DNA of 64,000 nt from JAUYQR01 sp963822435 (GTDB taxonomy: Bacteria; Pseudomonadota; Alphaproteobacteria; Rhodobacterales; Rhodobacteraceae), in assembly GCA_963822435.1 (NCBI GenBank), contig CAWGHN010000004.1:682001-746000 (forward strand), read 5' to 3'. Within the stretch, counting starts at the first letter, position 1, and every line of letters begins with the position of its first letter. The notes beneath the pieces are model-generated. The model was not told the origin of the DNA. It worked only from the letters and a program-made list of their open reading frames with translations, and ran no database searches. Below, piece after piece: positions 30,247 to 38,909 of the stretch. Both the position numbers and the translations under genes were made by a program.

Positions 30247-31278
30247 ATGCCCGATCGGGCCGTGCCCGTCCTTGACGTCAAGGGCCTCAAGACCGTTTTC
30301 CGCACCCGTGGCGGCGAGATTCACGCGGTCAACGATGTCAGCTTTCACCTCGGCAAGGGTGAATTGCTGGGCGTTGTCGGCGAAAGCGGCTCGGGCAAAT
30401 CCGTGACCATGATGTCGTTGATCGGCCTTCTGCCCTCGCCTCCTGCCGATGTGCGCGGTGGCACGGTGATGCTGAACGGCCGCGACCTTCTGCACATCAG
30501 CCAAGACGAACTGCGCTCGGTGCGCGGCGCCAAGGTCGGTTTCGTGTTCCAGGATCCGATGACCTCGCTCAACCCGGTGTTCACGCTGGGCAACCAGATC
30601 ATGGAACCGCTGATCAAGCACATGAAGATGTCGAAAAAGCAGGCCGAGGCCCGCGCGATCGACCTTCTGGAACTTGTCGGCATCCCGGATGCGAAAAACC
30701 GCCTCTCCGCCTACCCGCACCAGTTTTCCGGCGGAATGCGCCAGCGCGTGATGATCGCCATTGCGCTTGCCTGCGACCCCGACGTGCTGATTGCCGATGA
30801 GCCGACCACCGCGCTTGACGTGACGATTCAGGCCCAGATCCTCGAACTGGTCAAGGAACTGCGCCAGAAGCTTGGCATGGCGATCATCTGGATCACCCAT
30901 GACCTTGGCGTCATCGCCGGCATCGCCGACCGGGTGATGGTGATGTATGGTGGCCAGGTTGTCGAACAGGCCCCGGTCCGCGACTTGTTCGCCAACCCGC
31001 AGCACCCCTACACCCGCGCCCTGCTGAAGACGATTCCCGCGATTTCCGGCCCGCGTGAGACACGCCTCAAGGTGATCGAGGGCCAGCCCCCGATCATGAC
31101 CGCGGCCCCCGCCGCCTGCCCGTTCCGCGACCGTTGCGAATACCGTTTCGACACCTGCGACCGGGTGAACCCGCCCCGCCGCGCCGTGGACGGCGCGCCC
31201 GTCGGCCAAGGTCACGATGTCGCCTGCCACTGGTCCGCGCCCGCCCCCGCCGCGCTGTCCGAGGTTGCCCATGCTTGA
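30247..31278 (+). CDS. Peptide ABC transporter ATP-binding protein (DppD/OppD type)
   Basis: A 343-residue ATPase of a dipeptide/oligopeptide importer. Walker A GESGSGKSV (about 45), signature FSGGMRQRV, Walker B DVLIADEPTTALD and switch ITHDLGV are intact. The C-terminal oligopeptide-transporter tail has the four-cysteine-type cluster ACPFRDRCEYRFDTC. It opens the operon and overlaps the next ATPase gene by eight bases. The peptide specificity cannot be told from the ATPases. Confidence 0.9.
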   Translation: MPDRAVPVLDVKGLKTVFRTRGGEIHAVNDVSFHLGKGELLGVVGESGSGKSVTMMSLIGLLPSPPADVRGGTVMLNGRDLLHISQDELRSVRGAKVGFVFQDPMTSLNPVFTLGNQIMEPLIKHMKMSKKQAEARAIDLLELVGIPDAKNRLSAYPHQFSGGMRQRVMIAIALACDPDVLIADEPTTALDVTIQAQILELVKELRQKLGMAIIWITHDLGVIAGIADRVMVMYGGQVVEQAPVRDLFANPQHPYTRALLKTIPAISGPRETRLKVIEGQPPIMTAAPAACPFRDRCEYRFDTCDRVNPPRRAVDGAPVGQGHDVACHWSAPAPAALSEVAHA

Positions 31279-32326
31279 CGCCACCCCGAAACCGCTGGTG
31301 CAGGTCACCGACCTCAAGATGCATTTCCCGATCTACAGCGGCATCTTCCGCCGCCACTCGGGCGACGTGAAGGCGGTCGATGGTGTCAGCTTCGACATTC
31401 AGGCCGGTGAAACCCTCGGCCTTGTCGGCGAAAGCGGCTGTGGCAAATCCACCGTCGGGCGCGCGCTGCTGCGGCTTTACGAAGTCACCGCCGGCAAGGT
31501 GGTGATCGACGGCGAGGATGTGGCAAGCCTCCCGCCCGAGGCGCTGCGCAAGAAACGCCCGACCATGCAGATGGTGTTTCAAGACCCGCAAGCCAGCCTC
31601 AACCCGCGCATGACACTGGCCCGCATCATCTCCGAACCGCTCGACGAACACACCGACTGGACCGATGCGAAGAAACTGGAACGCGTCTACGAACTGATGG
31701 ACGCCGTCGGCCTCAACCGCCGTTTCGCCAGCCGCTTCCCGCACGAATTTTCCGGCGGCCAGCGCCAGCGCATCGGCATCGCCCGCGCGCTGGCCCTGAA
31801 CCCCAAGTTCATCGTCTGTGACGAACCCATCGCCGCCCTTGACGTGTCGATCCAGGCGCAGGTGGTGAACCTGCTGGAAGACCTGCAGGAACGCTTTGGC
31901 CTGACCTACCTCTTCATCAGCCATGATCTGTCGATGGTCCGCCACATCGCCGACCGTGTCGCCGTGATGTATCTGGGCAAGATCGCCGAGCTTTCTCCCC
32001 GCGACGCGCTCTATTCCCGCCCGCTGCACCCTTACGCCGAGGCGCTGCTCTCGGCGGTCAACGAACCCGATCCGGTCCGCGCCGCCACCCGCAAGCGCAT
32101 CATCCTCAAGGGCGACGTGCCATCCCCGGCAAACCCGCCTTTGGGCTGCAACTTCTGCACCCGCTGCCCCAAGGTCTTCGACCGCTGCCGCGTGGAAGAC
32201 CCCGCATTGCGTCAGGTGGAACCGGGCCGGTTCGTCGCCTGCCACCTTTTCGATCAACACACCGCCGCCGGATCAACCGGCGCACCCGAGGTCAACGAGC
32301 GTAACCAACAAGGAGAACTGCAATGA
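31271..32326 (+). CDS. Peptide ABC transporter ATP-binding protein (DppF/OppF type)
   Basis: A 351-residue second ATPase that pairs with the preceding one. It has the typical insertion YSGIFRRHSGDVKAVDGV, Walker A GESGCGKSTVGR, signature FSGGQRQRIG, Walker B FIVCDEPIAALDVS and tail cysteines NFCTRCPKVFDRC. I chose ATG 31271 (MLDATPKP), which overlaps the upstream gene by eight bases; a further in-frame upstream start has no support. Its TGA overlaps the ATG of the binding-protein gene. Confidence 0.9.
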   Translation: MLDATPKPLVQVTDLKMHFPIYSGIFRRHSGDVKAVDGVSFDIQAGETLGLVGESGCGKSTVGRALLRLYEVTAGKVVIDGEDVASLPPEALRKKRPTMQMVFQDPQASLNPRMTLARIISEPLDEHTDWTDAKKLERVYELMDAVGLNRRFASRFPHEFSGGQRQRIGIARALALNPKFIVCDEPIAALDVSIQAQVVNLLEDLQERFGLTYLFISHDLSMVRHIADRVAVMYLGKIAELSPRDALYSRPLHPYAEALLSAVNEPDPVRAATRKRIILKGDVPSPANPPLGCNFCTRCPKVFDRCRVEDPALRQVEPGRFVACHLFDQHTAAGSTGAPEVNERNQQGELQ

Positions 32327-34026
32327 AACTCAGAACCGCCCTCCTGGGCGCAGCAGCCGTGATGGCATGGGCGCCCGCCGCCTTTGCCGAACGCGGCACC
32401 GACGGCGAGGTGAAGCTCACCTTCCCGCAAGCCGTGTCGATCATGAACCCCTACCTGTCGGGTGGCACCAAGGACATCTACGCCTCGTCGATGGTGCTGG
32501 AGCCGCTGGCCGGCCTCGATCCCGATGGCAACCTCGTCACAAAGCTTGCCGCCGAAATCCCGACCATCGAAAATGGCGGCATTTCCGCAGACCTGACCTC
32601 GATCACCTGGAAACTGCAGCCCGATCTCAAGTGGTCCGACGGCACCCCGGTCACCGCCGATGATGCGGTCTTCACCTGGCAGTATTGCACCGATCCGGCC
32701 GGCGGCTGCGCCCAAGCCACCAAATACGAAGGCGTGACATCGGTCGAGGCGGTCGATCCGTCGACCATCAAGGTCACCTTCTCCGGCCCGAAACCGAACC
32801 CCTACACCGCCTTCGTCGGCGCGCTGTCGCCGGTTCTGCAAAAGGCCCAGTTCGCCGCCTGCGTCGGCGCTGCGGCTCCGACCTGCACCGATCAGAACAA
32901 CATGCCGATCGGCACCGGCCCCTTCAAGGTCACCGGCTTCACCGTCAACGACACCGTGTCGATGGCGATGAACGAAAACTACCGTGATCCGGCCAAACCG
33001 GCCTTCGCAAGCGCCGTGATCAAGGGCGGCGGCGATGCCGAAGGTTCGGCCCGCGCCGTGATGGAAACCGGCGAATTCGATTACGCCTGGAACACCCAGA
33101 TCCCGCCGGACAGCCAGGCTGCGATGTCCGCCGCCGGCAAGGGCCAGTTCGTCGTGGCTTTCGGCACGCTTGTCGAACGTCTCGAGATGAACACCACCGA
33201 CCCCTCGGCGGACCTGCCCGAAGGTGAACGCGCAACCGCCAAGCACCCCCATCCGATCCTGTCGGACATCAAGGTGCGCACCGCCCTGTCCAAGGCCATC
33301 GACCGTTCGATCCTGGTCGAAGTCGGCTACGGCGCCGGCGGCCGCCCCACCTGCAACGTGATCCCGTCGCCTGACGCCTGGGCTTCGGACAACGAAGGCT
33401 GCATTGCGCAAGACATGCCCGGCGCAATGGCGCTGCTGGACGAAGCCGGCTGGAAGGACAGCGATGGTGACGGCATCCGCGACAAGGACGGCAAGAAACT
33501 GTCGATCCTCTATCAGACCACCGTCAACCCGATCCGTCAGGACTTCCAGGCGCTGATCAAGGATTGGTGGACCGAGCTTGGCGTCGAAGTCGAGCTGAAG
33601 GCCATCGATCCGGGCGTGTTCTTCGGTGGTGACCCCGGCTCGCCGGACACCTTCCAGAAGTTCTACGCCGACGTCGAGATGTATGCCAACAACTCCGACA
33701 ACCCCGATCCGGAAACGTATCTGGGCCAGTATCAGTGCAAGAACGCACCGACACCGGAAAATGGCTGGCAGGGCGAAAACATCAACCGCTTCTGCGACCC
33801 GATGTATGACGAACTGCACGCCAAGCTGACCCAGACCACCGATGTGGCCGAACGTCAGACCATCGCCAAGCAGTTGAACGACATGGTGACGAAAGACAGC
33901 ATGATCGTGGTTCCGCTGGTGCACCGCGGCACCCTGTCGGCCCATTCCAACGCTCTGGGCGGCGTCCAGATCAATGCCTGGGACTCGGAACTGTGGAACG
34001 TCGCTGACTGGTTCCGCGTGAAGTAA
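32323..34026 (+). CDS. Peptide ABC transporter substrate-binding protein (family 5)
   Basis: A 567-residue periplasmic binding protein with a clear signal peptide (MKLRTALLGAAAVMAW... cleaved after AFA near residue 23). It belongs to the SBP_bac_5 family: IMNPYLSGGTKDIYAS, WSDGTPVTADDAVFTW and VRTALSKAIDRSILV are typical. At nearly 570 residues with several internal cysteines it is longer than DppA. It delivers peptides or peptide-like solutes to the permeases encoded next. A strong hairpin lies just after its stop codon. Confidence 0.9.
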   Translation: MKLRTALLGAAAVMAWAPAAFAERGTDGEVKLTFPQAVSIMNPYLSGGTKDIYASSMVLEPLAGLDPDGNLVTKLAAEIPTIENGGISADLTSITWKLQPDLKWSDGTPVTADDAVFTWQYCTDPAGGCAQATKYEGVTSVEAVDPSTIKVTFSGPKPNPYTAFVGALSPVLQKAQFAACVGAAAPTCTDQNNMPIGTGPFKVTGFTVNDTVSMAMNENYRDPAKPAFASAVIKGGGDAEGSARAVMETGEFDYAWNTQIPPDSQAAMSAAGKGQFVVAFGTLVERLEMNTTDPSADLPEGERATAKHPHPILSDIKVRTALSKAIDRSILVEVGYGAGGRPTCNVIPSPDAWASDNEGCIAQDMPGAMALLDEAGWKDSDGDGIRDKDGKKLSILYQTTVNPIRQDFQALIKDWWTELGVEVELKAIDPGVFFGGDPGSPDTFQKFYADVEMYANNSDNPDPETYLGQYQCKNAPTPENGWQGENINRFCDPMYDELHAKLTQTTDVAERQTIAKQLNDMVTKDSMIVVPLVHRGTLSAHSNALGGVQINAWDSELWNVADWFRVK

Positions 34027-34034
34027 CCTCTCTG

Positions 34035-34058
34035 GCGGGGCCGGTCATCCGGCCCCGC
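34035..34058 (+). terminator. Intra-operon hairpin after the substrate-binding protein gene
   Basis: A perfect 10-bp stem GCGGGGCCGG/CCGGCCCCGC with loop TCAT sits nine bases after the binding-protein stop. The downstream bases TGCCTTTTCCTG hold a weak T-run. In binding-protein transport operons such hairpins commonly act as partial terminators or 3' stabilisers that raise binding-protein output over the permeases. That role is inferred here. Confidence 0.65.
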
Positions 34059-34100
34059 TGCCTTTTCCTGATTTTCCCTGAACCCAAGGCGTCGCCGCGC

Positions 34101-35108
34101 ATGCTTACCTTCACGCTTCGCAGGCTGTTGCTGGCCATTCCAACCCTGCTGGCGATATCGCTTGTGATCTTCCTTCTGGTCGATCTGGCCCCCGGCTCGC
34201 CGATGTCCGAAATTCCCCTGACCGTGCCCCCCGACGTGCGCCAGCGCATGATCGAGGCGCTTGGTGCCGATCAGCCGGTTTTCGTGCGCTATTTCCTCTG
34301 GCTCCGGCAGTTCTTCTGGGTGGAGCCCGCCACCCTCTTCGATGGCTGGTTCGGCACCACCTTGGCCGAGGGCGAACAACGCATCCTCTCGTGGCAGTCG
34401 CGCAGCCCGGTCTTCACCATCATCGGCCAGCGCCTGCCGCAGACGCTGACCGTGATCGGCACCGCCTACCTTGTCGGCATCCTCATCGCCCTGCCGATCG
34501 GCATCTATTCCGCCTACCGCCAGTATTCGCTGTTCGATCAGGGCGGCACCTTGTTTGCGATGATCGGCTTTTCGGTGCCCACCTTCTTTTCCGGCACGCT
34601 TTTCATCATCATCTTCGCCGTCTGGCTCGGTTGGTTCCCGACCAAGTATGACACCCAGCTTCAGGTCATCGATTGGGACAGCTTCATCAAGCAGATCCAG
34701 CAGATGGCCCTGCCGGTGATGACCCTCGGTCTTGCCAACGCCGCCGCGATCAGCCGCTACATGCGCTCGTCCATGCTTGACAACATGGCGATGGATTACG
34801 TCCGCACCGCCCGCGCCAAGGGCATGAGCGAACGCACCGTGGTCCTGAAACACGTCTTGCGCAACTCGCTGATCCCGGTGATCACCGTCATCGCCCTTGG
34901 CATCCCGTCGATCTTCGGCGGCGCGATCATCACCGAAAACCTCTTTGGCGTGAACGGCATCGGTGCCGCCCTGATTGGCGCGATCCATGCCAACGACATC
35001 CCGATGGTGCAAACCCTCGCCTTCATCTTTGCCGTGCTGATCGTGCTTTTCAACCTGATCGCCGATGTGCTCTACGGCCTTCTCGACCCGAGGATCCGCT
35101 ATGACTGA
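34101..35108 (+). CDS. Peptide ABC transporter permease (DppB/OppB type)
   Basis: A 335-residue inner-membrane permease starting MLTFTLRRLLLAIPTLLAISLVIF, with about six helices and the EAA-type loop YVRTARAKGMSERTVVLKHVLRNSLIPVIT that contacts the ATPases. The insertion after the first helix (residues 30-110) is periplasmic. Its stop overlaps the next permease start by eight bases, so the pair is co-translated. Confidence 0.92.
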   Translation: MLTFTLRRLLLAIPTLLAISLVIFLLVDLAPGSPMSEIPLTVPPDVRQRMIEALGADQPVFVRYFLWLRQFFWVEPATLFDGWFGTTLAEGEQRILSWQSRSPVFTIIGQRLPQTLTVIGTAYLVGILIALPIGIYSAYRQYSLFDQGGTLFAMIGFSVPTFFSGTLFIIIFAVWLGWFPTKYDTQLQVIDWDSFIKQIQQMALPVMTLGLANAAAISRYMRSSMLDNMAMDYVRTARAKGMSERTVVLKHVLRNSLIPVITVIALGIPSIFGGAIITENLFGVNGIGAALIGAIHANDIPMVQTLAFIFAVLIVLFNLIADVLYGLLDPRIRYD

Positions 35109-36006
35109 CGCCGCCATGCCAAAGCCGGTCAGCCAGAACCGGGCAATCTGGCAACAGTTCCGCAGCCACAAGGGCGCGGTGTTCGGCCTCGTCGTGCTTG
35201 GTCTGCTGATCCTCTTCGTCCTGATCGGCCCCCTCGTCTGGGTGCCGGAAAAACTGAAGGTGGCCGAGGCGATCCGTCTGAAGAATCAAGGCCCGTCCCT
35301 GCGGTTCCCCCTGGGCACCGATCAGCTTGGCCGGGACATGCTGTCGCGGATGATGCTGGCGGGGCGCATCTCGCTTGCCGTCGGTCTGGTGGCAATGCTG
35401 ATCGCCATCGTGTTCGGCACGCTGATCGGCGTCGTCGCAGGCTACTACCGCCGCTTCGAAGGCCCGCTGATGCGCCTGACCGACATGTTCCTTGCGCTGC
35501 CGCTGATTCCGCTTCTCCTCGTGCTCGTCATGCTGTTTCGCGACCGCATCGCCTCCGTGATCGGGCCCGAGCTTGGCGCCTTCGCCCTCATTGTGTTCGC
35601 CATCGGCATCACCTCCTGGATGGCCACCGCCCGTATCGTCAGGGGCGAGGTGCTGACGCTGAAGGAACGCGAGTACGTCCTTGCCGCCCGCTCCATCGGC
35701 GCGCGGCCACGGCGCATCATCCTGCGTCACATCCTGCCGAACGTGGTCTCACCGGTGATGGTGGCCGCCACCCTCGGCGTGGCCGAAGCGATCATCACGG
35801 AATCGGTGCTGTCGTTCCTCGGCCTCGGCTTCCCACCCGATTTCCCGACCTGGGGTCGCCTGCTGTTCGACGGCCTGCAATACATGCAAGTCTACCCCGA
35901 ACGCGTGATCTGGCCGGGCCTCGCCATCTCGTTGACCGTCCTCAGCGTGAACTACATCGGCGACGGGTTGCGCGACGCGCTCGACCCCCGCATCCGCGGT
36001 CGGTGA
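35101..36006 (+). CDS. Peptide ABC transporter permease (DppC/OppC type)
   Basis: A 301-residue permease partner: an N-terminal cytoplasmic stretch with QNRAIWQQFRSHKGAVFGL, a first helix near 28-48, and five more helices. It has PLGTDQLGRDMLSRM and the EAA loop EYVLAARSIGARPRRIILRHILPN. I chose ATG 35101 for the overlap with the preceding gene and because upstream residues are unconserved. It ends the operon; the next gene is convergent. Confidence 0.92.
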   Translation: MTDAAMPKPVSQNRAIWQQFRSHKGAVFGLVVLGLLILFVLIGPLVWVPEKLKVAEAIRLKNQGPSLRFPLGTDQLGRDMLSRMMLAGRISLAVGLVAMLIAIVFGTLIGVVAGYYRRFEGPLMRLTDMFLALPLIPLLLVLVMLFRDRIASVIGPELGAFALIVFAIGITSWMATARIVRGEVLTLKEREYVLAARSIGARPRRIILRHILPNVVSPVMVAATLGVAEAIITESVLSFLGLGFPPDFPTWGRLLFDGLQYMQVYPERVIWPGLAISLTVLSVNYIGDGLRDALDPRIRGR

Positions 36007-36036
36007 GGTCCCTTTCGGCGCAAAACCGTCACTCGG

Positions 36037-37320
36037 TCAATGCAGCGTGTTCCGGATGCGGTGCACCAAGGCCCAGACGCCCAGCACCACGACCGGCGTA
36101 AGGATCGCCATCACAGCGCCTTGCGATAGGTCCACCTGGCCTGCAAGCGGCTTTATCAGGTAGGCCGCAAGGTTCACCGCGTAATAGCTGATCGCCACCA
36201 CCGACAGACCTTCGACCGTGCGCTGCAACCGCAGTTGCAGATCAGCCCGCTGGTCCATCGATTCCAGCAGTTTCTGGTTCTGCGCCGAGCGTTCCACATC
36301 GACCCGCGTGCGCAACAGCTCTGCCGCCCGCTGCGCCCGCTCGGCCATCCCCTGCAACCGGCCTTCCGCCGATTTCACCGTCCGCATCGCCGGATCATAG
36401 CGCCGCATCATGAACTCGCCGAACGTCTGCCGCCCCTGCACCCGCTCCTCGCGCAGCACCTCGATCCGCTGGGTGACAATCGCCTCATAGGCCCAGGTCG
36501 CCCCAAACCGGAACGAAAACTGCACCGCCAGACTCTCCAACTCGGCCGAGATGGTCAGCAACTCGTGCAGCGCCGCCTCGGGCGAAGGCTCCGCGCTGTC
36601 AAGGCCAGACACCAGCGCCGAGAGCTTCGGGTCCAGCGCATTCAGCCGCGACGACAACTCGCGTGACCGCATCAGCCCCAGCATCGACATGCCGCGATAG
36701 GTCTCGATCTCGCACAGCCGCTGCACGATCCGCCCGATCCGCCGTGCCCCGGTGCCGTGCCGCACGAAAACCGCAAACCGCATGTGCCCCGCCGGGTCGA
36801 TCCGGAAATCGCCCGCGATGATCGCCGCCCCGTCCACCACGCGGCTGACGGCCAGGCTTTCCGGCACGAACCAATCCTCCAGCTTGGTCAAAACCTCGTC
36901 CTCGTCCGCCGGCATCACCTCCACCCGGATCAGAACCGAGGTCAGCCGCTTGCCCGGCGCAGCGGCCAGCCAGTCTTCGGGAAACACCTCCGCATCCGCC
37001 GGATCAAACGGCCGCCGCGACAGGCCCGGCGTAAAGGCCGAATAGGTCACGAATTCGGTATGGCTTTCCCACTTCACGTCCGACCGCCCGATCGGCCCGG
37101 AAAAATGCGTGGCCTCCGGCTGCGGATGCGCGCTTGCGTGCCGGTCCAGCAGGGCCAGAAGATGCGCCCGGTCCAACCCCCGGTCGCGGTTCGCCGCCCC
37201 AACCGGCTGCTTGATCGCCACATAGACCGCCGTGCACGGCGCCTCCAACGCGGGAAACGGCCGCGCATGCAGCTCGTTGACGGTGGCATAGCGCTGCGGA
37301 TGGTCGGGGATCGGGGGCAT
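36037..37320 (-). CDS. DUF3422 family membrane protein
   Basis: A 427-residue protein of the DUF3422 family, common in alpha- and betaproteobacteria and of unknown function. The family's VNELHARPFPAL is at residues 13-24 and HTEFVTYSAF near 82. A long helical, partly coiled-coil region (about 280-370, rich in Arg/Gln/Glu) leads to two C-terminal membrane helices (about 380-420). No signal peptide is present, so the bulk should be cytoplasmic. It is monocistronic and convergent with the peptide transporter. Confidence 0.85.
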   Translation of the reverse strand: MPPIPDHPQRYATVNELHARPFPALEAPCTAVYVAIKQPVGAANRDRGLDRAHLLALLDRHASAHPQPEATHFSGPIGRSDVKWESHTEFVTYSAFTPGLSRRPFDPADAEVFPEDWLAAAPGKRLTSVLIRVEVMPADEDEVLTKLEDWFVPESLAVSRVVDGAAIIAGDFRIDPAGHMRFAVFVRHGTGARRIGRIVQRLCEIETYRGMSMLGLMRSRELSSRLNALDPKLSALVSGLDSAEPSPEAALHELLTISAELESLAVQFSFRFGATWAYEAIVTQRIEVLREERVQGRQTFGEFMMRRYDPAMRTVKSAEGRLQGMAERAQRAAELLRTRVDVERSAQNQKLLESMDQRADLQLRLQRTVEGLSVVAISYYAVNLAAYLIKPLAGQVDLSQGAVMAILTPVVVLGVWALVHRIRNTLH

Positions 37321-37465
37321 GACTGTCAGATTCCTTTGTCTTGCCCGCAACCTAGGCCGCCGCACGGCCCGCTTCCAGAAAATTGCCGCAATACATGCGT
37401 AAGCCGCGGGGGTGTTGCACCCGCGCCAAGGCGGATGGGCAAATAATGCCCGTCCTGCCGGTTTG

Positions 37466-38899
37466 TCAGTCGATCAACGGTAACAACGCATCGAGGCTCT
37501 TCTTCGCGTCGCCGTAGAACATCCGCGTGTTCTCCTTGTAGAACAGCGGATTTTCGATGCCCGAATAGCCCGTGCCTTGGCCGCGCTTGCTGACAAACAC
37601 CTGCTTGGCCTTCCAGCATTCCAGAACCGGCATCCCCGCGATGGGGCTGTTGGGGTCTTCCTGTGCCGCCGGGTTCACGATGTCGTTCGACCCGATCACG
37701 ATCGCCACGTCGGTGTTGGGGAAATCCTCGTTGATCTCGTCCATCTCCAGCACGATGTCGTAAGGCACCTTCGCCTCGGCCAGAAGCACGTTCATGTGCC
37801 CCGGCAGACGCCCGGCCACCGGATGAATGGCAAAGCGCACGGTCTTGCCCTTGGCCCGCAGCTTGCGCGTCAATTCCGATACCGACTGCTGCGCCTGCGC
37901 CACGGCCATCCCGTAACCCGGAATGATGATGACGGTGTCGGCATCGTTCAGCGCTGCCGCCACACCTTCGGTATCAATCGCAATCTGCTCGCCCGCGATT
38001 TCCATCGCCGGACCGGTGGTGCCACCAAATCCCCCAAGGATCACCGATATGAACGACCGGTTCATCGCCTTGCACATGATGTAAGACAGGATCGCACCCG
38101 AAGAACCGACCAGCGCGCCAACCACGATCAGAAGGTCGTTCGACAGCGAAAAACCAATCGCCGCCGCCGCCCAGCCGGAATAGCTGTTCAGCATCGACAC
38201 CACGACCGGCATGTCCGCCCCGCCGATCCCCATGATCAGGTGGTACCCGATGAACAACGCCGCCAGCGTCATCGCAATCAGCGCCAGCGACGACCCGCTT
38301 TGCAGATACACCGCCAGCATCACCGCCGACAGGATCGCGGCCGACGCGTTCAGCACATGGCCGCCCGGCAGCTTTTTGGCCTTGCCGTCGACCTTGCCTG
38401 CCAGCTTGCCATAAGCAATGACCGACCCGGTAAAGGTGACAGCCCCGATGAAGATGCCAAGGAAGGTTTCCACCCGCAGGATGGTGACCTCCACCCCCGT
38501 CTTGTGCGCGACCACGGCGGCGAAGCCGTCCAGCGCCGCGCGCGCCGCTTCATCCATCGCCAGCACGCGCACCAGTTCAAGATGCGTGTTGAACCCGATG
38601 AACACCGCCGCAAGGCCGACAAGGCTGTGCATCGCCGCCACCAGTTGCGGCATCTCGGTCATCTGCACCCGCTGCGCCACGACCCAGCCGATGGCGCCGC
38701 CCACCGCGATCATCACAAGGCTGATCGGCCAGTTGCCGGCCCCCGGCCCGTACAAGGTGGCCGCGACCGCCAGCGCCATGCCGGCAATCCCGTACCACAC
38801 CGCGCGCTTGGCGCTTTCCTGTCCCGACAACCCGCCCAGAGACAGGATGAAAAGAACCGCTGCAACGACGTAGGCCGCCGTGGTGAATCCGTAATCCAT
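37466..38899 (-). CDS. pntB: NAD(P) transhydrogenase subunit beta
   Basis: A 477-residue proton-translocating transhydrogenase beta subunit: about eight or nine membrane helices in the first 270 residues, then the NADP(H)-binding domain with VIIIPGYGMAVAQAQ and VIGSNDIVNPAA. With PntA it couples proton entry to NADPH formation from NADH. The ATG at 38899 gives MDYGFTTAAYV, a usual PntB start. The gene lies 10 bases after pntA. Confidence 0.94.
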   Translation of the reverse strand: MDYGFTTAAYVVAAVLFILSLGGLSGQESAKRAVWYGIAGMALAVAATLYGPGAGNWPISLVMIAVGGAIGWVVAQRVQMTEMPQLVAAMHSLVGLAAVFIGFNTHLELVRVLAMDEAARAALDGFAAVVAHKTGVEVTILRVETFLGIFIGAVTFTGSVIAYGKLAGKVDGKAKKLPGGHVLNASAAILSAVMLAVYLQSGSSLALIAMTLAALFIGYHLIMGIGGADMPVVVSMLNSYSGWAAAAIGFSLSNDLLIVVGALVGSSGAILSYIMCKAMNRSFISVILGGFGGTTGPAMEIAGEQIAIDTEGVAAALNDADTVIIIPGYGMAVAQAQQSVSELTRKLRAKGKTVRFAIHPVAGRLPGHMNVLLAEAKVPYDIVLEMDEINEDFPNTDVAIVIGSNDIVNPAAQEDPNSPIAGMPVLECWKAKQVFVSKRGQGTGYSGIENPLFYKENTRMFYGDAKKSLDALLPLID

Positions 38900-38909
38900 G
38901 ACGCGCCCC

